Assembly: GCA_910587055.1 (NCBI GenBank)
Contig: CAJUKY010000001.1
Coordinates: 62,001 to 126,000 of the forward strand
From: Candidatus Gastranaerophilales bacterium
GTDB taxonomy: Bacteria; Cyanobacteriota; Vampirovibrionia; Gastranaerophilales; Gastranaerophilaceae
Reading direction: 5' to 3'
DNA: 64,000 nt
Shown: one piece after another, positions 63,201-64,000 of the stretch
How positions within the stretch are numbered: position 1 is the first letter of the stretch
Layout of the letters: the number at the start of each line of letters is the position of its first letter
The notes under the pieces: generated by a model
What the model saw: the letters and a program-made list of their open reading frames with translations, nothing else
Told to the model about the DNA's origin: nothing
Databases searched by the model: none
Made by a program: the position numbers and the translations under genes

Positions 63201-64000
63201 TGTTAAATCATCTGCTTCATCGCCCGCAAGTCTTTTATCGTAGAATTGAATATATGTAGGTTTTGTTTCATCATAATCAGGGTTGGGTTTACGTTCTGAG
63301 AACCTGTCATTTTCTTCTGTTTCAATATATTTCGGGTTAACTATTTTAAATCTTACACTATCGAGCATAACTTGAGATTTTTTATACTCTTCAGGCTTTG
63401 CATCTTTATTTTTTGGAGGAACAATTGTATCCGGTAAAATACCCAGTTTTACCTTGCCATTCGGAGCATTTGTTTTATCAAATTTAATCCAGTTATAGAA
63501 AGGAGATTCCATGCCATGTTTTAAAACATGGTGAAGCTGCGGAGCTTCAAGCCCGAAGGATGTAAAAGCACCATCCGTTACATATGTTTTGCCCGCATCA
63601 AACATTGCGGTTTGAAGGTCTTTAAAATCTTCAAGAGTACCCTTGGTGGATGCCACCTGAAAAGGATTTGCAGTCCAATATCCATGGGAAGATACATCAT
63701 CGGCACCAAAAAGCGGGGTTGTGATGATCATTTCATAGGGAGAAAGTTCGCCTTTATCTTCCTTAAGCTTTTGTATAATCCCCTGAATATCGCCGCCTGC
63801 TTTATTAAAGGTGTTTCTGACAAAATTTTCATTACCTTCTTCAACGTTATAAGCATCAGGCATAATATGGTACATCGGACCTGTTTTATTTACAAAGCCC
63901 TGTTTTTTTGAAAAATATGAATAGTTTTCAAAAGGATACGCAGAGGCAGCCTTACCTGAATCAAGCAAATAACTTGTATGCTTGTGCCCATTATCATCTG
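60240..64000 (-). CDS. large GH13 (alpha-amylase superfamily) enzyme, 5' end outside window
   Basis: At least 1252 residues are visible and the frame stays open to base 64000, so the N-terminus is missing. The GH13 regions appear in order: YVTDGAFTSFG (region I-like), LNWRFDAAKDV with the nucleophile Asp (region II, near plus 61980), YTIAEVTNLWEF with the acid/base Glu (region III, near 61815) and FVNNHDKPR with the third Asp (region IV, near 61430), followed by LFAGDEM. All three catalytic carboxylates are therefore present. Large spacers separate the regions and the protein is far longer than a usual amylase (450-700), so it may be a glucanotransferase-like or multi-domain alpha-glucan enzyme. 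Location unknown. Confidence 0.82.
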   Translation of the reverse strand, partial: DDNGHKHTSYLLDSGKAASAYPFENYSYFSKKQGFVNKTGPMYHIMPDAYNVEEGNENFVRNTFNKAGGDIQGIIQKLKEDKGELSPYEMIITTPLFGADDVSSHGYWTANPFQVASTKGTLEDFKDLQTAMFDAGKTYVTDGAFTSFGLEAPQLHHVLKHGMESPFYNWIKFDKTNAPNGKVKLGILPDTIVPPKNKDAKPEEYKKSQVMLDSVRFKIVNPKYIETEENDRFSERKPNPDYDETKPTYIQFYDKRLAGDEADDLTNLITNYTNQDLENHYDIATHQDSVQPFYFEVDPEDARFQTRGASLKQLQEEGYASEIHRHKPSKVKKGYDTFLQFPHYSITTKSLSGGVNNWDGEVDLFKANISNPSNDPANIVGNKQVKNYYYNIASYWTKLTDDALVEHIAKNIGQKGAAALNEIGRKHKMSNAEINSLSYIINTPEFNKNFNEKFKNKSDDKILLDAIVDFPLESVEFAPDLTAVLSMPQITPRPTGKNIDEHASKAELLEKMPQDAKSLYKDSMQKYVMSVLGKLDAKMPAGQKIFKGGNAVHFTEYGKFVTDIVTSDIMKYGVVKALFPHDDFVEFDKEGKAEYDEELKYKGLTGLGINEPNEPKNEASALLTQLKEGFNNIIDKDNSDLVNALYTRFKDVDLDGIKTARAVINKTGAGLNWRFDAAKDVADLDKRRENNPHVTFEKCWDDVIDFWGGFIENIRKYNPAAYTIAEVTNLWEFSSYQASNKNKFAAKSGKSNEAMQAEDFGKYVNPEIAERMLYEKTGATTGSNYDTFYGLYPELFGQNFEFGVTEHWNGKDDKGNPIHGGRLYNMKTFEDGLKGFFSKNSPQFINHSHIFVNNHDKPRPLHCMALDMEMFLSDLQNHKDNPKERDEKVSDFKNRAKAVSRVSRDNELDKVSSMAVAVGEKYLQMFEESYEGIISAQELETVKQAIADLSQGKFLKQTTGTMERSRTFGYLPFDITLKDVIQQARYLSETKGMKWSISGGLKSTNKELSAKETELYNETFSKLAPDTEKLSSMLRMMMFSVGVPTLFAGDEMAHSGYETPTKNVELAIRNIIHHSWINDDAEGKEFVKDLYNHTTAAANVHKMKGLSAIADGSPLVVPQKSAGDDANNASHTALFKYNDKGSNVLVVYSNKQMDTENYDSKAYLSGEADEISHIDLEYLDPYGNPAGCVAKDGDKYKKLEYNPVTAQYEPGKENYVVKNGKLIREGMATSRGMSKPEDIKLDDVANVFYKVA

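Overview
The window reads as a chromosomal segment of an AT-rich, Gram-negative, flagellated and piliated bacterium, most likely a non-photosynthetic cyanobacterial relative (Vampirovibrionia/Melainabacteria, perhaps Gastranaerophilales). The main support is the RNA polymerase locus: rpoB is followed by two separate genes, rpoC1 (gamma) and rpoC2 (beta-prime), and rpoC2 carries a roughly 650-residue insertion in the trigger loop. That split and insertion are known cyanobacterial hallmarks. LPS genes (rmlB, rmlD, waaA, lptD) and an autotransporter show an outer membrane. No photosynthesis genes are seen, but 64 kb cannot prove their absence.

Layout. 0-2.8 kb: the end of a rhamnose/Kdo LPS operon with 4-bp stop/start overlaps. 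2.8-9.8 kb: small regulators, a giant glycine-rich prepilin-like protein, a DNA alkyl-repair gene, a zinc/cadmium-type P-ATPase with divergent ArsR and twin operators, and a MerR regulator with its own 19-bp-spacer promoter. 9.9-16.7 kb: ung, a small HTH protein, two acetyltransferases, a Pmp-like autotransporter with a nine-G tract in its signal peptide, and tRNA-Ser(GCU). 17-22 kb: an unrecognised repeat protein, a lytic transglycosylase, tyrS, cysE and an unrecognised membrane protein. 22.4-28.9 kb: an operon-like run of pilT, an unrecognised Gln-rich zinc-ribbon protein, recO, a TPR protein, a lipoprotein and a YkgJ-type protein. 29-36.7 kb, leftward: an LptD-like protein, an EnvC/NlpD-type M23 protein, a tiny membrane protein, a thermonuclease-PLD fusion and a second giant glycine-rich prepilin. 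37-40.7 kb: rplS, rbgA, rnhB and an unrecognised protein. 40.8-47.6 kb, leftward: a compact flagellar run (transglycosylase, fliE, fliF, fliG-like, fliH, flhA). 48-50 kb: coaD and small proteins. 50-59 kb, leftward: rpoB, rpoC1, rpoC2. 59.5-64 kb: an SH3-like secreted protein and the body of a large GH13 glucan-active enzyme that runs off the window.

The most notable signals concern the cell surface. Two giant prepilin-like proteins carry an almost identical 87-88 bp dispersed repeat, read in the same frame, inside the leader that prepilin peptidase should remove. The mature parts are chains of polyglycine modules. The autotransporter has a homopolymeric tract that could switch it on and off. 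Several start codons lie only 5-7 bases after a good -10 box, which suggests leaderless mRNAs.
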